Assembly: GCA_910584605.1 (NCBI GenBank)
Contig: CAJUAW010000048.1
Coordinates: 1-18,308 of the forward strand
DNA from: an uncultured Oscillospiraceae bacterium
GTDB lineage: Bacteria > Bacillota_A > Clostridia > Oscillospirales > Oscillospiraceae
Length of the DNA stretch: 18,308 nt
Reading direction: 5' to 3'
Positions within the stretch are counted from its first letter, which is position 1; every line of letters starts with the position of its first letter. The notes beneath the pieces were generated by a model that was not told the DNA's origin, did not search any database, and saw nothing but the letters and a program-made list of their open reading frames with translations. Of this stretch, positions 6,516 through 13,148 are shown one piece after another. Made by a program: the position numbers and the translations under genes.

Positions 6516-8432
6516 ATGGCAAAGAAGCAATTCAAGGCGGAATCCAAGCGGCTGCTGGACCTGATGGTCAACTCCATCTACACCCACAAGGAGATCTTTC
6601 TGCGGGAGCTGATCTCCAACGCCAGCGACGCGGAGGACAAGCTGGCCTACAAGTCTCTAACCGACGGCAGTGTGGACGTGAAGCGTGCCGACCTGAAAAT
6701 CACCATCGTTCCTGACAAGGAAACTCGGATTTTGACCGTGTCAGACAACGGTGTGGGCATGAGCAAGGAGGACCTGGAATCCAACCTGGGCACCATTGCC
6801 CGCAGCGGCTCCGGACAGTTCAAGGCTGAGCTGGCCGAGGACGACAAGGCCGCCGGCAAGATCGATGTGATCGGCCAGTTCGGCGTGGGGTTCTACTCTG
6901 CCTTTATGGTGGCCGACCATGTGACGGTCATCTCCAGGGCCTGGGGGGCTGAGGAGGCCTGGATGTGGCAGTCCGACGGGGCGGACGGCTACACTGTCAC
7001 CGCCTGCGAAAAGGAGGCCCCCGGCACGGATATTATCCTGCACATCCGGGCCAACGCCGACGACGAGAACTACGATCAGTATTTGGAGACACATAAATTA
7101 CAGGAGTTGATCAAAAAATACTCCGACTATATCCGCTACCCCATCGTCATGGAGGTGGAGGACTACCGGATGAAGGACAAGCCGGAGGACGCCCCCGAGG
7201 ACTACAAACCCGAGTGGGAGACGGTGAAGGAGTGGAAAACTCTGAACTCCATGGTCCCCCTGTGGCAGCGGCCCAAGTCTAAGGTGGAGCCCGAGGAGTA
7301 CAACGCCTTCTACAAGGAAAAATTTAACGACTGGCAGGACCCCCTGACGGTCATCCACACCAGCGCTGAGGGCGCTGTCACCTACAAGGCCATGCTCTAT
7401 ATTCCGGAAAAGACCCCCTACGACTTCTACACCCGGGAGTATCAGAAGGGTCTCCAGCTCTACTCCTCCGGGGTGCTCATCATGGACAAGTGCGCCGACC
7501 TGCTCCCCGACCACTTCCGCTTTGTCAAGGGCGTGGTGGATTCCGCCGACTTCTCCTTGAACATCAGCCGTGAGGTCCTTCAGCACACCCGGCAGCTGAA
7601 GGTGATCGCCTCCGCTCTGGAGAAGAAGATCAAGAATGAACTGCTGACGATGCAGAAGGAGGACCGGGAGAAGTACGAGAAATTCTGGACCGCCTTCGGC
7701 ACTCAGCTGAAATACGGCGTGGTGTCCGACTACGGCCAGCACAAGGAGGTCCTCCAGGACCTGCTGCTGTTCTGGTCCTCTAAAGAGGGGGCCAACACCA
7801 CACTGGCTGCCTACAAGGACCGGATGCCCGAGGACCAGCCCTACTACTACTACGCCTGCGGCGAGAGCGTGGAGAAGATCGCCAAGCTGCCCCAGGTGGA
7901 GCGGATTCTGGACAAGGGCTATGAGATCCTCTACTGCACTGAGGACGTGGACGACTTCGTCATGAAGGGTCTGCGGGAGATCGACGGCAAGGAGTTCAAG
8001 TCGGTCACCGAGGAGGACGCCCTCCCCCAAACCGAGGAGGAGAAAAAGGCCGCCGAGGAGAAGGCCGAGGCGGGCAAGCCGGTGCTGGAGGCCGTCAAAG
8101 AGGCCCTGGACGGCCAGGTGAAGGAGGTGCGGGTGTCCTCTATCCTGAAATCCGGCGCCTGCTGCCTGTCCGCCGACGGACCGGTGTCCATCGAGATGGA
8201 GCGGTATATGCGCAAGGTGGAGGGCGGTCAGCCCATGAAGGCCGACCGGGTACTGGAGCTGAACGCTGATTCCGCCCCCTTCGCTGCCCTGAAAAAGGCG
8301 GTGGACGCCGGGGACAAGGACACCGTGGCCAAGTACGCGAAGCTCCTCTACGCCCAGGCCCTGCTCCTGGCCGACCTGCCCCTGGAGGACCCGGCAGAGT
8401 ATACTGAGCTGGTCTGCTCCCTGATGATTTGA
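6516..8432 (+). CDS. htpG: Molecular chaperone HtpG (bacterial Hsp90)
   Basis: This 638-aa ATP-dependent cytosolic chaperone matches the family length. The GHKL ATPase domain shows ELISNASDAEDKL (Glu31, Asn35 and Asp38), SDNGVGM at 77-82, an LGTIARSG lid region and GQFGVGF at 120-126. The middle domain contains the conserved YIRYPI block and GVVDSADFSLNISRE, with the catalytic Arg in NISRE. The C-terminal dimerisation domain is complete. The ATG at 6516 is preferred because GGAGG lies 10 nt upstream; the in-frame start at 6462 falls within the CIRCE element. The gene stands alone between its promoter and a strong terminator. Control by HrcA through CIRCE is predicted, unlike Bacillus subtilis, where htpG is outside the HrcA regulon. 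Confidence 0.98.
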   Translation: MAKKQFKAESKRLLDLMVNSIYTHKEIFLRELISNASDAEDKLAYKSLTDGSVDVKRADLKITIVPDKETRILTVSDNGVGMSKEDLESNLGTIARSGSGQFKAELAEDDKAAGKIDVIGQFGVGFYSAFMVADHVTVISRAWGAEEAWMWQSDGADGYTVTACEKEAPGTDIILHIRANADDENYDQYLETHKLQELIKKYSDYIRYPIVMEVEDYRMKDKPEDAPEDYKPEWETVKEWKTLNSMVPLWQRPKSKVEPEEYNAFYKEKFNDWQDPLTVIHTSAEGAVTYKAMLYIPEKTPYDFYTREYQKGLQLYSSGVLIMDKCADLLPDHFRFVKGVVDSADFSLNISREVLQHTRQLKVIASALEKKIKNELLTMQKEDREKYEKFWTAFGTQLKYGVVSDYGQHKEVLQDLLLFWSSKEGANTTLAAYKDRMPEDQPYYYYACGESVEKIAKLPQVERILDKGYEILYCTEDVDDFVMKGLREIDGKEFKSVTEEDALPQTEEEKKAAEEKAEAGKPVLEAVKEALDGQVKEVRVSSILKSGACCLSADGPVSIEMERYMRKVEGGQPMKADRVLELNADSAPFAALKKAVDAGDKDTVAKYAKLLYAQALLLADLPLEDPAEYTELVCSLMI

Positions 8433-8437
8433 GCAAG

Positions 8438-8468
8438 AAAGTGGAACGCTGGACGGCGTTCCACTTTT
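8438..8468. terminator. Bidirectional terminator between htpG and RHH gene
   Basis: A perfect 12-bp stem (8438-8449 with 8456-8467) has A-rich and T-rich ends on both strands, so it can stop transcription of both convergent genes. Confidence 0.88.
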
Positions 8469-8469
8469 G

Positions 8470-8664
8470 TTACTCCTCAATTTTTACCAGGTCTACTGCG
8501 GACGACAGCAGGATATTGATGAGTTCGTTCCTGGACCGGTTGCTCTGTGCAGACAGCACGTCCAGCTTTTCGATCAGCTCGTCCTTCATGCGCACCGACA
8601 CGATCTTATACCCGTCGTCTCCCCTGCGGGCCGCCTTCTTTTTGATCCGGATCTCTTCTGCCAT
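8470..8664 (-). CDS. Ribbon-helix-helix (CopG/Arc-type) regulator
   Basis: This 64-aa protein has a basic N-terminus (IRIKKKAARR), then VSVRMKDELIEKLDVLSAQS and NRSRNELINILLSSAVDL. The strand-helix-helix pattern is that of a ribbon-helix-helix DNA-binding dimer. These proteins act as transcriptional repressors or as antitoxins. No toxin gene is adjacent, so a stand-alone regulator is more likely. GAGGTGAG precedes the ATG. The gene diverges from the one at 8781, and the shared 116-bp intergenic region has two palindromes, one overlapping that gene's -10 box, which are candidate operators. Confidence 0.85.
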   Translation of the reverse strand: MAEEIRIKKKAARRGDDGYKIVSVRMKDELIEKLDVLSAQSNRSRNELINILLSSAVDLVKIEE

Positions 8665-8693
8665 GCTCGCTCACCTCATAGTGATATTTTAGC

Positions 8694-8723
8694 TTGACAG
8701 AGACTGCTTTAATATACTATAAT
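8694..8723 (+). promoter_or_regulatory. Strong sigma-A promoter for the gene at 8781
   Basis: Consensus TTGACA (8694-8699) and TATAAT (8718-8723) are separated by 18 nt. The predicted leader runs from about 8730 to the ribosome site at 8763. Confidence 0.88.
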
Positions 8724-8731
8724 ATTATAGT
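8716..8731. promoter_or_regulatory. Candidate operator 1 (16-bp palindrome over the -10 box)
   Basis: ACTATAATATTATAGT is a perfect 16-bp palindrome that contains the -10 hexamer. A protein bound here would exclude RNA polymerase. The divergent ribbon-helix-helix protein is the obvious candidate. Confidence 0.5.
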
Positions 8732-8739
8732 CTTAATCA

Positions 8740-8757
8740 CACTACAAATATGTAGTG
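8740..8757. promoter_or_regulatory. Candidate operator 2 or leader hairpin
   Basis: CACTACA-AATA-TGTAGTG is a perfect inverted repeat with 7-bp arms, just downstream of the transcription start and upstream of the ribosome site at 8763. It could be an operator or an mRNA hairpin. Confidence 0.45.
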
Positions 8758-8780
8758 ACTCAAGGAGGAATAACAGCAGC

Positions 8781-9380
8781 ATGAAAAAGGTACGTATATG
8801 GCTGCAGGTGGTCCTGTTTCTGGCCATCGTGGCAGCCGCCGTGGTCATCTTTATCCTGCCCATATTGGGGGACACCGCCCCCGGCGGACCAAAGCTGTCC
8901 TTCGGAGGCGGGGAGACCTGTCAGCTGGGCGGCCCGCTGGAGGAGTTCAACGCCGCCGGCTTCTACATGAGCGAGGATATCCAGACGCACAGCTTTTCCG
9001 GCCACACTGCTCAGGACAACTTTTCTGTGTTCCTGGATGCCGGGCGCAGCCAGTCCTGCGGAAGCGGCCAGCTGGTGAACAAAGGGGACGGCTACCGGTC
9101 GGGCAGGGAGTGCATGGTCTACTCCTTTGAGCTGCGCCTGGAGGACGGCGGACGCATGACCTGCGACGGAGTCGAGACTTTGGGCAGCACCCGGGAGGCC
9201 ATCAACGCCGGCCTGGGCAAGCCCGGAGAGACCGGTAATGCCTATGGCGAGTATGACCGTTACTCCTACTCCAAGCAGGGCCGGGACTATATTTTCCGCT
9301 TCTACTATGACGAAAGCGGCATCTGTGTCCGCGCCACCGCCGCCCAGGCAGACCCGAAGCTCTCCTTCCAATCCTTCTAA
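8781..9380 (+). CDS. Membrane-anchored protein of unknown function
   Basis: This 199-aa protein has one N-terminal hydrophobic segment (residues about 5-28, IWLQVVLFLAIVAAAVVIF) with positive residues before it. This predicts a signal anchor with the remainder outside the cell. There is no lipobox Cys at the end of the segment. The extracellular part has three Cys residues and an acidic, aromatic-rich C-terminus (YDRYSYSKQGRDYIFRFYYD). The last 60 residues (ETLGSTREAINAGLGKPGETGN onward) resemble generic BamE/SmpA-like folds, but I cannot assign a family. The start is fixed by CAAGGAGG. It has its own consensus promoter and a terminator and diverges from the ribbon-helix-helix gene, its likely regulator. 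Confidence 0.8.
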   Translation: MKKVRIWLQVVLFLAIVAAAVVIFILPILGDTAPGGPKLSFGGGETCQLGGPLEEFNAAGFYMSEDIQTHSFSGHTAQDNFSVFLDAGRSQSCGSGQLVNKGDGYRSGRECMVYSFELRLEDGGRMTCDGVETLGSTREAINAGLGKPGETGNAYGEYDRYSYSKQGRDYIFRFYYDESGICVRATAAQADPKLSFQSF

Positions 9381-9402
9381 GATCGTATAAAAAACCGCCC
9401 TT

Positions 9403-9431
9403 TTGGTTACACTGGCAGTGAGCCAATTTTT
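9403..9431 (+). terminator. Terminator after the membrane-anchored protein
   Basis: TTGG-TTACACT pairs imperfectly with AGTGAG-CCAA around a GGC loop and is followed by TTTTT (9427-9431). It ends only about 5 nt before the ribosome site of the next gene. Confidence 0.6.
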
Positions 9432-9449
9432 ACCGAAAGGATGGGTTCC

Positions 9450-9878
9450 ATGCAGGTAAAGGACCTTATGAACCCCAGCGCGGTGACGGTGGAGCCAGCC
9501 TCCTCCGCCGCGCTGGCCGCCCGGCTCATCAGCCGGCACAACGTGGGGGCGCTGCCAGTGTGCGGCTCTGACCGCCGCCTGCGGGGGATGGTCACCGACC
9601 GGGACATCGTCCTGCGGTGCGTGGCCGCCGAGGAGGACCCCGCCCAAACCCCCGTGCGGGACATCATGACCCGCTCCTGCGCCACCGTTGCTCCCGGGGA
9701 CGACTGCCGGGAGGCCACCCGGCTGATGGCACTTCACCAGGTCCGCCGCCTGCCGGTGGTGGACAAGGGGAAGCTGGTGGGGATGATCTCCCTGTCCGAC
9801 CTGGCCCGCAGCGGCCGGTTCGACATGGAGGCCGCCCAGGCCCTCAGCGAGATCTCGGAGAACATTATCGTCCGCTGA
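9450..9878 (+). CDS. Two-CBS-domain protein
   Basis: This 142-aa cytosolic protein is almost entirely a pair of CBS domains. The first spans about residues 1-60 (VKDLMNPSAVTVEP, then VGALPVCG and LRGMVTDRDIV). The second spans about 68-125 (VRDIMTRSCATVAP, then VRRLPVVD and KLVGMISLSDLA). Tandem CBS domains bind adenosyl ligands such as AMP, ATP or SAM and usually act as energy sensors. There is no attached enzyme domain, so its partner is unknown. The ATG at 9450 fits AAAGG 9-13 nt upstream better than the in-frame ATG at 9441, which overlaps that ribosome site. No clear promoter was found in the short gap after the preceding terminator. Confidence 0.92.
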   Translation: MQVKDLMNPSAVTVEPASSAALAARLISRHNVGALPVCGSDRRLRGMVTDRDIVLRCVAAEEDPAQTPVRDIMTRSCATVAPGDDCREATRLMALHQVRRLPVVDKGKLVGMISLSDLARSGRFDMEAAQALSEISENIIVR

Positions 9879-9907
9879 TGGACAAACGCCCTCCTATGCC
9901 TTATAAT
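9879..9907 (+). promoter_or_regulatory. Promoter of trmO
   Basis: TGGACA (9879-9884) and TATAAT (9902-9907) are separated by 17 nt. The predicted start near 9914 gives a leader of only about 13 nt, beginning at the ribosome site itself. Confidence 0.72.
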
Positions 9908-9926
9908 GGTATCGGGAGGGTTTTTT
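9889..9926 (+). terminator. Terminator of the CBS gene, overlapping trmO start signals
   Basis: CCCTCC (9889-9894) pairs with GGAGGG (9915-9920), with partial further pairing (GCC with GGT), and TTTTTT follows at 9921-9926, directly before the trmO ATG. The -10 box of the trmO promoter lies in the loop and the trmO ribosome site is the 3' arm. Confidence 0.65.
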
Positions 9927-10598
9927 ATGGAGATTTGTCCCATCGCCCATATTCGCAGCGATTTTTCGGAAAAATTCGGTATCCCCCGGCAGAGCGGGCT
10001 GGTGGAGGAGCTCACCGCCGCCGTTGTATTCGAACCCCCGTACAGGGTGCCGGACGCCCTCCGGGGGGTGGAGGGCTTTTCCCACCTGTGGCTGATCTGG
10101 GAGTTTTCCCAGGCCCGGCGGGAGGGCTGGTCGCCCACCGTCCGGCCGCCCCGGCTGGGGGGAAATAAGCGGCTGGGGGTGTTTGCCACCCGGTCCCCCT
10201 TCCGGCCCAACCCCCTGGGGTTGTCCTGTGTGCGGCTGCTGGAACTCCGACAGGACCGGGAACAGGGCCCCGTCCTCACAGTGGCCGGGGCCGACCTGCT
10301 GGACGGCACCCCCATCTACGACATCAAGCCCTACCTCCCTTACGCCGACTGTAAGCCCGAGGCGGTGGGCGGCTTTGCCTCCCAGCCCAAGGGGACTGAT
10401 CTGGAGGTGGACTGCCCCGACCGCCTGCTGGACCGCGTCCCGGAGGGCAAGCGGGCCGCCCTGCTGGCCGTGCTGGCCCAGGACCCCCGCCCCCAGTATC
10501 AGGACGACCCGAACCGGGTGTACGGCATGGCCTTCGCCGGGCTGGAGGTGAAATTTCAGGTGGCGGGGGAGCGGCTGACGGTGACGGAGATTTCGTAG
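9927..10598 (+). CDS. trmO: tRNA (N6-threonylcarbamoyladenosine-37) methyltransferase TrmO
   Basis: This 223-aa enzyme is predicted to methylate t6A at position 37 of tRNA-Thr to m6t6A using SAM. Family motifs are intact: an N-terminal IAHIRSDFSEKFGIPRQS block, GFSHLWLIWEF, the signature GVFATRSPFRPNPLGLS, DLLDGTPIYDIKPYLPYAD, and the C-terminal DPRPQYQDDPNRVYGM. The length fits the TrmO (YaeB/TsaA) family. The ATG at 9927 is preceded by GGGAGGG; a GTG-initiated upstream start would overlap the terminator hairpin. It has its own promoter within the preceding terminator region. High GC and strong third-position bias match its neighbours. Confidence 0.96.
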   Translation: MEICPIAHIRSDFSEKFGIPRQSGLVEELTAAVVFEPPYRVPDALRGVEGFSHLWLIWEFSQARREGWSPTVRPPRLGGNKRLGVFATRSPFRPNPLGLSCVRLLELRQDREQGPVLTVAGADLLDGTPIYDIKPYLPYADCKPEAVGGFASQPKGTDLEVDCPDRLLDRVPEGKRAALLAVLAQDPRPQYQDDPNRVYGMAFAGLEVKFQVAGERLTVTEIS

Positions 10599-10616
10599 GG
10601 ACAGCCGAGGCTGCCC
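10598..10616 (+). terminator. Possible weak terminator after trmO
   Basis: GGG-A-CAGCC pairs with GGCTG-CCC around a 2-nt loop, starting at the trmO stop codon. The downstream sequence is C-rich, not T-rich, so termination is uncertain. Confidence 0.35.
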
Positions 10617-10656
10617 CTTCCCCCCACTGGAAGCTTAAAAATGTTCAAAAAAAACC

Positions 10657-10687
10657 TTGACCTGCCCCTTTCTGGATGGTGTACAGT
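10657..10687 (+). promoter_or_regulatory. MerR-type promoter/operator of the YhfC-like gene
   Basis: TTGACC (10657-10662) and TACAGT (10682-10687) are separated by 19 nt. The over-long spacer and the C-rich then G-rich dyad (GCCCC and GGATGG) are typical of promoters activated by MerR proteins through DNA twisting. It matches the merR promoter at 11508-11538 at 24 of 31 positions. Confidence 0.72.
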
Positions 10688-10710
10688 GTTTCAGAAAGGA
10701 GCTGAAGAAC

Positions 10711-11511
10711 ATGGAAAACAATCTGATGGTGGCCCAAGCCACGGTGATAGCCATGGCGTTGGCCGGGATATTTACCGTGGTCCTTCCTCTGGGACTGGGG
10801 ATTTTCTTTTGGAAGAGGACTGGGGGGCGCTGGCGGTTTTTCTTCCTTGGCTGCGTGGTATTCCCTGTGTTTGCCATGGTGCTGGAGCAGCAGGCTCATA
10901 GACTGCTGCTGGGAGGTCCGCTGGGTCCGGCACTGCAAGGAAATCTCTGGCTGTACGCCCTGTACGCCGGTCTGATGGCCGGGGCGTTTGAGGAGTGCGG
11001 GCGGTGGCTGGCCCTCAAATTGACCCTGCGATGGAGCCGGGGGCCGGAAGATGCTTTGATGTATGGCGCGGGCCATGGTGGAATTGAGGCGGTGCTGCTG
11101 GCCGGGATGACCATGCTGAACAACATCATCATCTCCCTGGCGCTGAACCAGGGCGGACTGGCAGCTGTGGAGGACTTCATGGGCCCCATCCCGGAGGCGG
11201 GTATGGCGGCAATCCAGGGGATGGCCGCTGCCCCGGCGGGCCTCTACTTCTGGACGGCCTTTGAGCGGCTGTCAGCGGTGGGCCTGCACATCGCCCTGTC
11301 GGTACTGGTGTATACCGCCGTCCGCAAGCGGGGGGCGTGGTATTGGTTCCCTGCGGCCATCCTGATTCATACCCTGGTGGATATGGCGGCGGTTTTGACC
11401 AACGCCCTTTTCCCGGTTGCCGTTACGGAGGGGACAACCGCCCTGCTCACCCTGGGGGTGATATTCCTCGCCCGAACAATTTATTTGGATCAAAAGCAGA
11501 AAACCTCTTGA
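10711..11511 (+). CDS. YhfC-family intramembrane protease
   Basis: This 266-aa polytopic membrane protein has about seven hydrophobic segments. Family motifs are visible: FEECGRW at 93-99 (the EExxR motif), GHGGIEAVL at 121-129, LHIAL at 192-196 and IHTLVDMA at 219-226. These match the YhfC family, which is related to the CAAX/CPBP superfamily of glutamic-type intramembrane proteases that cut substrates inside the bilayer. The ATG at 10711 has AGAAAGGA upstream. The in-frame TTG at 10657 is part of the -35 box and is rejected. Its promoter carries the same element as the merR promoter downstream, and its stop codon overlaps the merR -35 box, so the two genes are probably co-controlled. A membrane-tethered regulator next door is a plausible substrate; this is inference. 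Confidence 0.85.
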   Translation: MENNLMVAQATVIAMALAGIFTVVLPLGLGIFFWKRTGGRWRFFFLGCVVFPVFAMVLEQQAHRLLLGGPLGPALQGNLWLYALYAGLMAGAFEECGRWLALKLTLRWSRGPEDALMYGAGHGGIEAVLLAGMTMLNNIIISLALNQGGLAAVEDFMGPIPEAGMAAIQGMAAAPAGLYFWTAFERLSAVGLHIALSVLVYTAVRKRGAWYWFPAAILIHTLVDMAAVLTNALFPVAVTEGTTALLTLGVIFLARTIYLDQKQKTS

Positions 11512-11538
11512 CGTTCCCCCTTATGGAGGGTGTAGAAT
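11508..11538 (+). promoter_or_regulatory. MerR-type autoregulated promoter of merR
   Basis: TTGACG (11508-11513) and TAGAAT (11533-11538) are 19 nt apart, with the dyad TTCCCCCTTATGGAGGG between them. The -35 box overlaps the stop codon of the upstream protease gene. The architecture is typical of MerR-controlled promoters. Confidence 0.78.
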
Positions 11539-11561
11539 AGAGACAGAAAGGGGGATTGCCC

Positions 11562-12212
11562 ATGAAAATTAACGAGGTGGAGGCCCAGGTAGGCATCACC
11601 AAGAAGAACATCCGCTTTTATGAGGAGCAGGGGCTGCTGTCCCCCCGGCGCAACAGCGAGAACGGCTACCGGGACTACGGCGAGGCGGAGGTGGCCATCC
11701 TGCGGCGGATCAAGCTGATGCGCAAGCTGGGCGTACCGCTGGAGGAGATCCGCCGGATGCAGGCCGGGGGCACGGTGGCCGACGGAATGCGCCGCCACCT
11801 GGTCACCCTGGAGCGGGAGCGAAGCAGTTTGGAGCAGTCCATCCTGCTGTGCCAGAGCCTGAAGAACCGGGAGGAGCGGCTGGACGTTCTGGACGCGGCC
11901 GCCCTGCTGGAGGAGATGGAGCGGCTGGAGCAGACGGGCACCACCTTCCAGGACAAGCAGAAGCAGGACGCCAAGCCCGTCCGGTACGCCGGGGCGGTGG
12001 TGATGGCCCTGCTGACCACCGCTCTGATGGCCGCTCTCATTGTGCTGATGGTGTGGGGCTTCACCGCAGACCCCGCCGACGCCCCGCCCCTGGCCCTGCT
12101 GCTGGTGCTGGTGGCCATTCCGGGGGTGATCATCCTGGGGGTGCTGCTGGCGCTGTTCCAACGAATCAAAGAAATTCAGAAAGGAGAAGAAGACGATGCG
12201 AAAAACTACTGA
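11562..12212 (+). CDS. Membrane-tethered MerR-family regulator
   Basis: In this 216-aa protein residues 1-70 are a MerR winged helix-turn-helix (KINEVEAQVGITKKNIRFYE, then EQGLLSPRR, NGYRDYGEAEVAILRRI and LMRKLGVPLEEIRRM). Residues about 75-125 form the dimerisation coiled coil. Instead of a small-molecule or metal-binding C-terminus there are two predicted transmembrane helices (about 144-167 and 176-199), followed by a cytoplasmic tail ALFQRIKEIQKGEEDDAKNY. The protein should therefore sit at the membrane. That tail recurs in the next two small proteins. The ATG at 11562 follows GAAAGGGGGA. It is expected to act at its own promoter and that of the protease gene. What signal releases or activates it is unknown; cleavage by the neighbouring protease or binding of the small membrane proteins are the two readings I consider likeliest. 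Confidence 0.9.
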   Translation: MKINEVEAQVGITKKNIRFYEEQGLLSPRRNSENGYRDYGEAEVAILRRIKLMRKLGVPLEEIRRMQAGGTVADGMRRHLVTLERERSSLEQSILLCQSLKNREERLDVLDAAALLEEMERLEQTGTTFQDKQKQDAKPVRYAGAVVMALLTTALMAALIVLMVWGFTADPADAPPLALLLVLVAIPGVIILGVLLALFQRIKEIQKGEEDDAKNY

Positions 12213-12450
12213 CGGAAAGGGCTTTGCCGGGGCGGTGACGGTCACCATCCTGGTGGCCGGGTTCATGTTCCTGCTCACCGGGGCCATGCTGGCGGGGTAC
12301 TTCGACGGCTTTACCGAGCCCTTTGCCACCGGCGTGATTTTGTTTGCCGCGTTTTCGTACCTGGCTGTTGCGGCGGGGGTCATCGTCGCCCTGTTCCAGC
12401 GGTGGAAGGAAATTCAGGGAGGGGAAGAGGATGCGGCCAAAAAGTATTGA
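12196..12450 (+). CDS. Small two-helix membrane protein, tail shared with MerR
   Basis: This 84-aa protein has two hydrophobic helices (about residues 10-34 and 43-65) and the tail VALFQRWKEIQGGEEDAAKKY, which matches the C-terminal 20 residues of the MerR protein at most positions. It starts inside the merR gene (17-nt overlap). AAAGGAG at 12180-12186 serves as the ribosome site and also encodes the KGE of the MerR tail, so translation is probably coupled. Function is unknown. The likeness to the MerR membrane domain suggests gene duplication and possible hetero-association in the membrane. Confidence 0.78.
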   Translation: MRKTTDGKGFAGAVTVTILVAGFMFLLTGAMLAGYFDGFTEPFATGVILFAAFSYLAVAAGVIVALFQRWKEIQGGEEDAAKKY

Positions 12451-12688
12451 CCGCCCGGCGGAGAAGCGGGCGGCGGTGCGGTCGGTGGTGCTCAACGTCT
12501 TGTTGCAGCTGATCACGGCAGGGGCGCTGCTCTACCTGCGGTCGGTCACCCAGACCGGCTGGCTGCGGGGACTGATGCTCTTTCTGGCCATGAGCGATTT
12601 GATTACCATCCCCTTTACCTTTGCCGCCCTGTGGCAGCGGGTGCGGGAGATTGAAAAGGGCGAACTGGAAGAAGCCAAAAAATACTGA
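12431..12688 (+). CDS. Second small membrane protein of the merR operon
   Basis: This 85-aa protein has a basic N-terminus (MRPKSIDRPAEKRAAVR), two hydrophobic helices (about 18-36 and 45-67) and the tail AALWQRVREIEKGELEEAKKY, again the motif shared by MerR and the 84-aa protein. It overlaps the preceding gene by 20 nt, and its ribosome site (GGAGGGGAAG) is again encoded by the conserved GEED codons. The earlier in-frame ATG at 12344 is rejected because it lies deep in the previous gene with an implausible translation. Likely a further duplicate of the MerR membrane module. Confidence 0.75.
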   Translation: MRPKSIDRPAEKRAAVRSVVLNVLLQLITAGALLYLRSVTQTGWLRGLMLFLAMSDLITIPFTFAALWQRVREIEKGELEEAKKY

Positions 12689-12715
12689 TTCCATTTTTAT
12701 AAGGAGGACAATATT

Positions 12716-13027
12716 ATGCTGCTGGTAAACATCGATTACATCCCCGGAAAGGAATTTGAGGTGCTGGGCATGGCCAAGGGCACCGTGGTCCAGTCAAAGA
12801 ACTTTGGCAAAGACTTTATGGCTGGTATGAAGACCCTGGTGGGCGGCGAAATCACCGGCTACACCGAGATGCTCAATGAGGCCCGTCAGATCGCCGTCAA
12901 GCGCATGGTGGACGAGGCCGAGGCCCTGGGGGCCGACGCGGTGGTGAACATCCGCTACGGCTCCTCCGCCGTGATGCAGGGGGCCGCTGAGGTCATCGCC
13001 TACGGCACTGCGGTGCGGTTCAAATAA
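12716..13027 (+). CDS. YbjQ/UPF0145 family protein
   Basis: This 103-aa cytosolic protein begins MLLVNIDYIPGKEFEVLGMA and contains the family blocks GEITGYTEMLNEARQIA and RMVDEAEALGADAVVNIRYG, ending IAYGTAVRFK. The fold is a small pentameric beta-rich domain once annotated as heavy-metal binding; its biochemical role is not established. AAGGAGGAC lies 7-8 nt before the ATG. It follows the small membrane proteins by 27 bp and precedes a strong terminator, so it is probably the last gene of the merR operon. Confidence 0.92.
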   Translation: MLLVNIDYIPGKEFEVLGMAKGTVVQSKNFGKDFMAGMKTLVGGEITGYTEMLNEARQIAVKRMVDEAEALGADAVVNIRYGSSAVMQGAAEVIAYGTAVRFK

Positions 13028-13035
13028 ACAGATGC

Positions 13036-13061
13036 AAGGGACGGTCTGAAGACCGTCCCTT
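13036..13061 (+). terminator. Terminator of the merR operon
   Basis: AAGGGACGGTC and GACCGTCCCTT form a perfect 11-bp stem around TGAA, followed by CGTT. The stem is strong but the T-tract is short. Confidence 0.75.
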
Positions 13062-13079
13062 CGTTCAGAAAATCTTAAT

Positions 13080-13108
13080 TTGACAAGTTTTTTCAGCAGG
13101 GCTATAAT
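13080..13108 (+). promoter_or_regulatory. Consensus sigma-A promoter for the gene at 13149
   Basis: TTGACA (13080-13085) and TATAAT (13103-13108) are separated by exactly 17 nt. Confidence 0.9.
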
Positions 13109-13148
13109 TCAGTCAGCACACCCCACCACAAATTAGGAGATGACTGTT

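Noticed and set aside
7098..8480. 460-codon frame opposite htpG
   Set aside because: Shadow of strong codon bias in htpG; Leu/Gly/His-rich translation without family features.
8470..8664. Ribbon-helix-helix gene as the antitoxin of a toxin-antitoxin pair
   Set aside because: No small toxin gene overlaps or follows it; the neighbours are htpG and a membrane-anchored protein.
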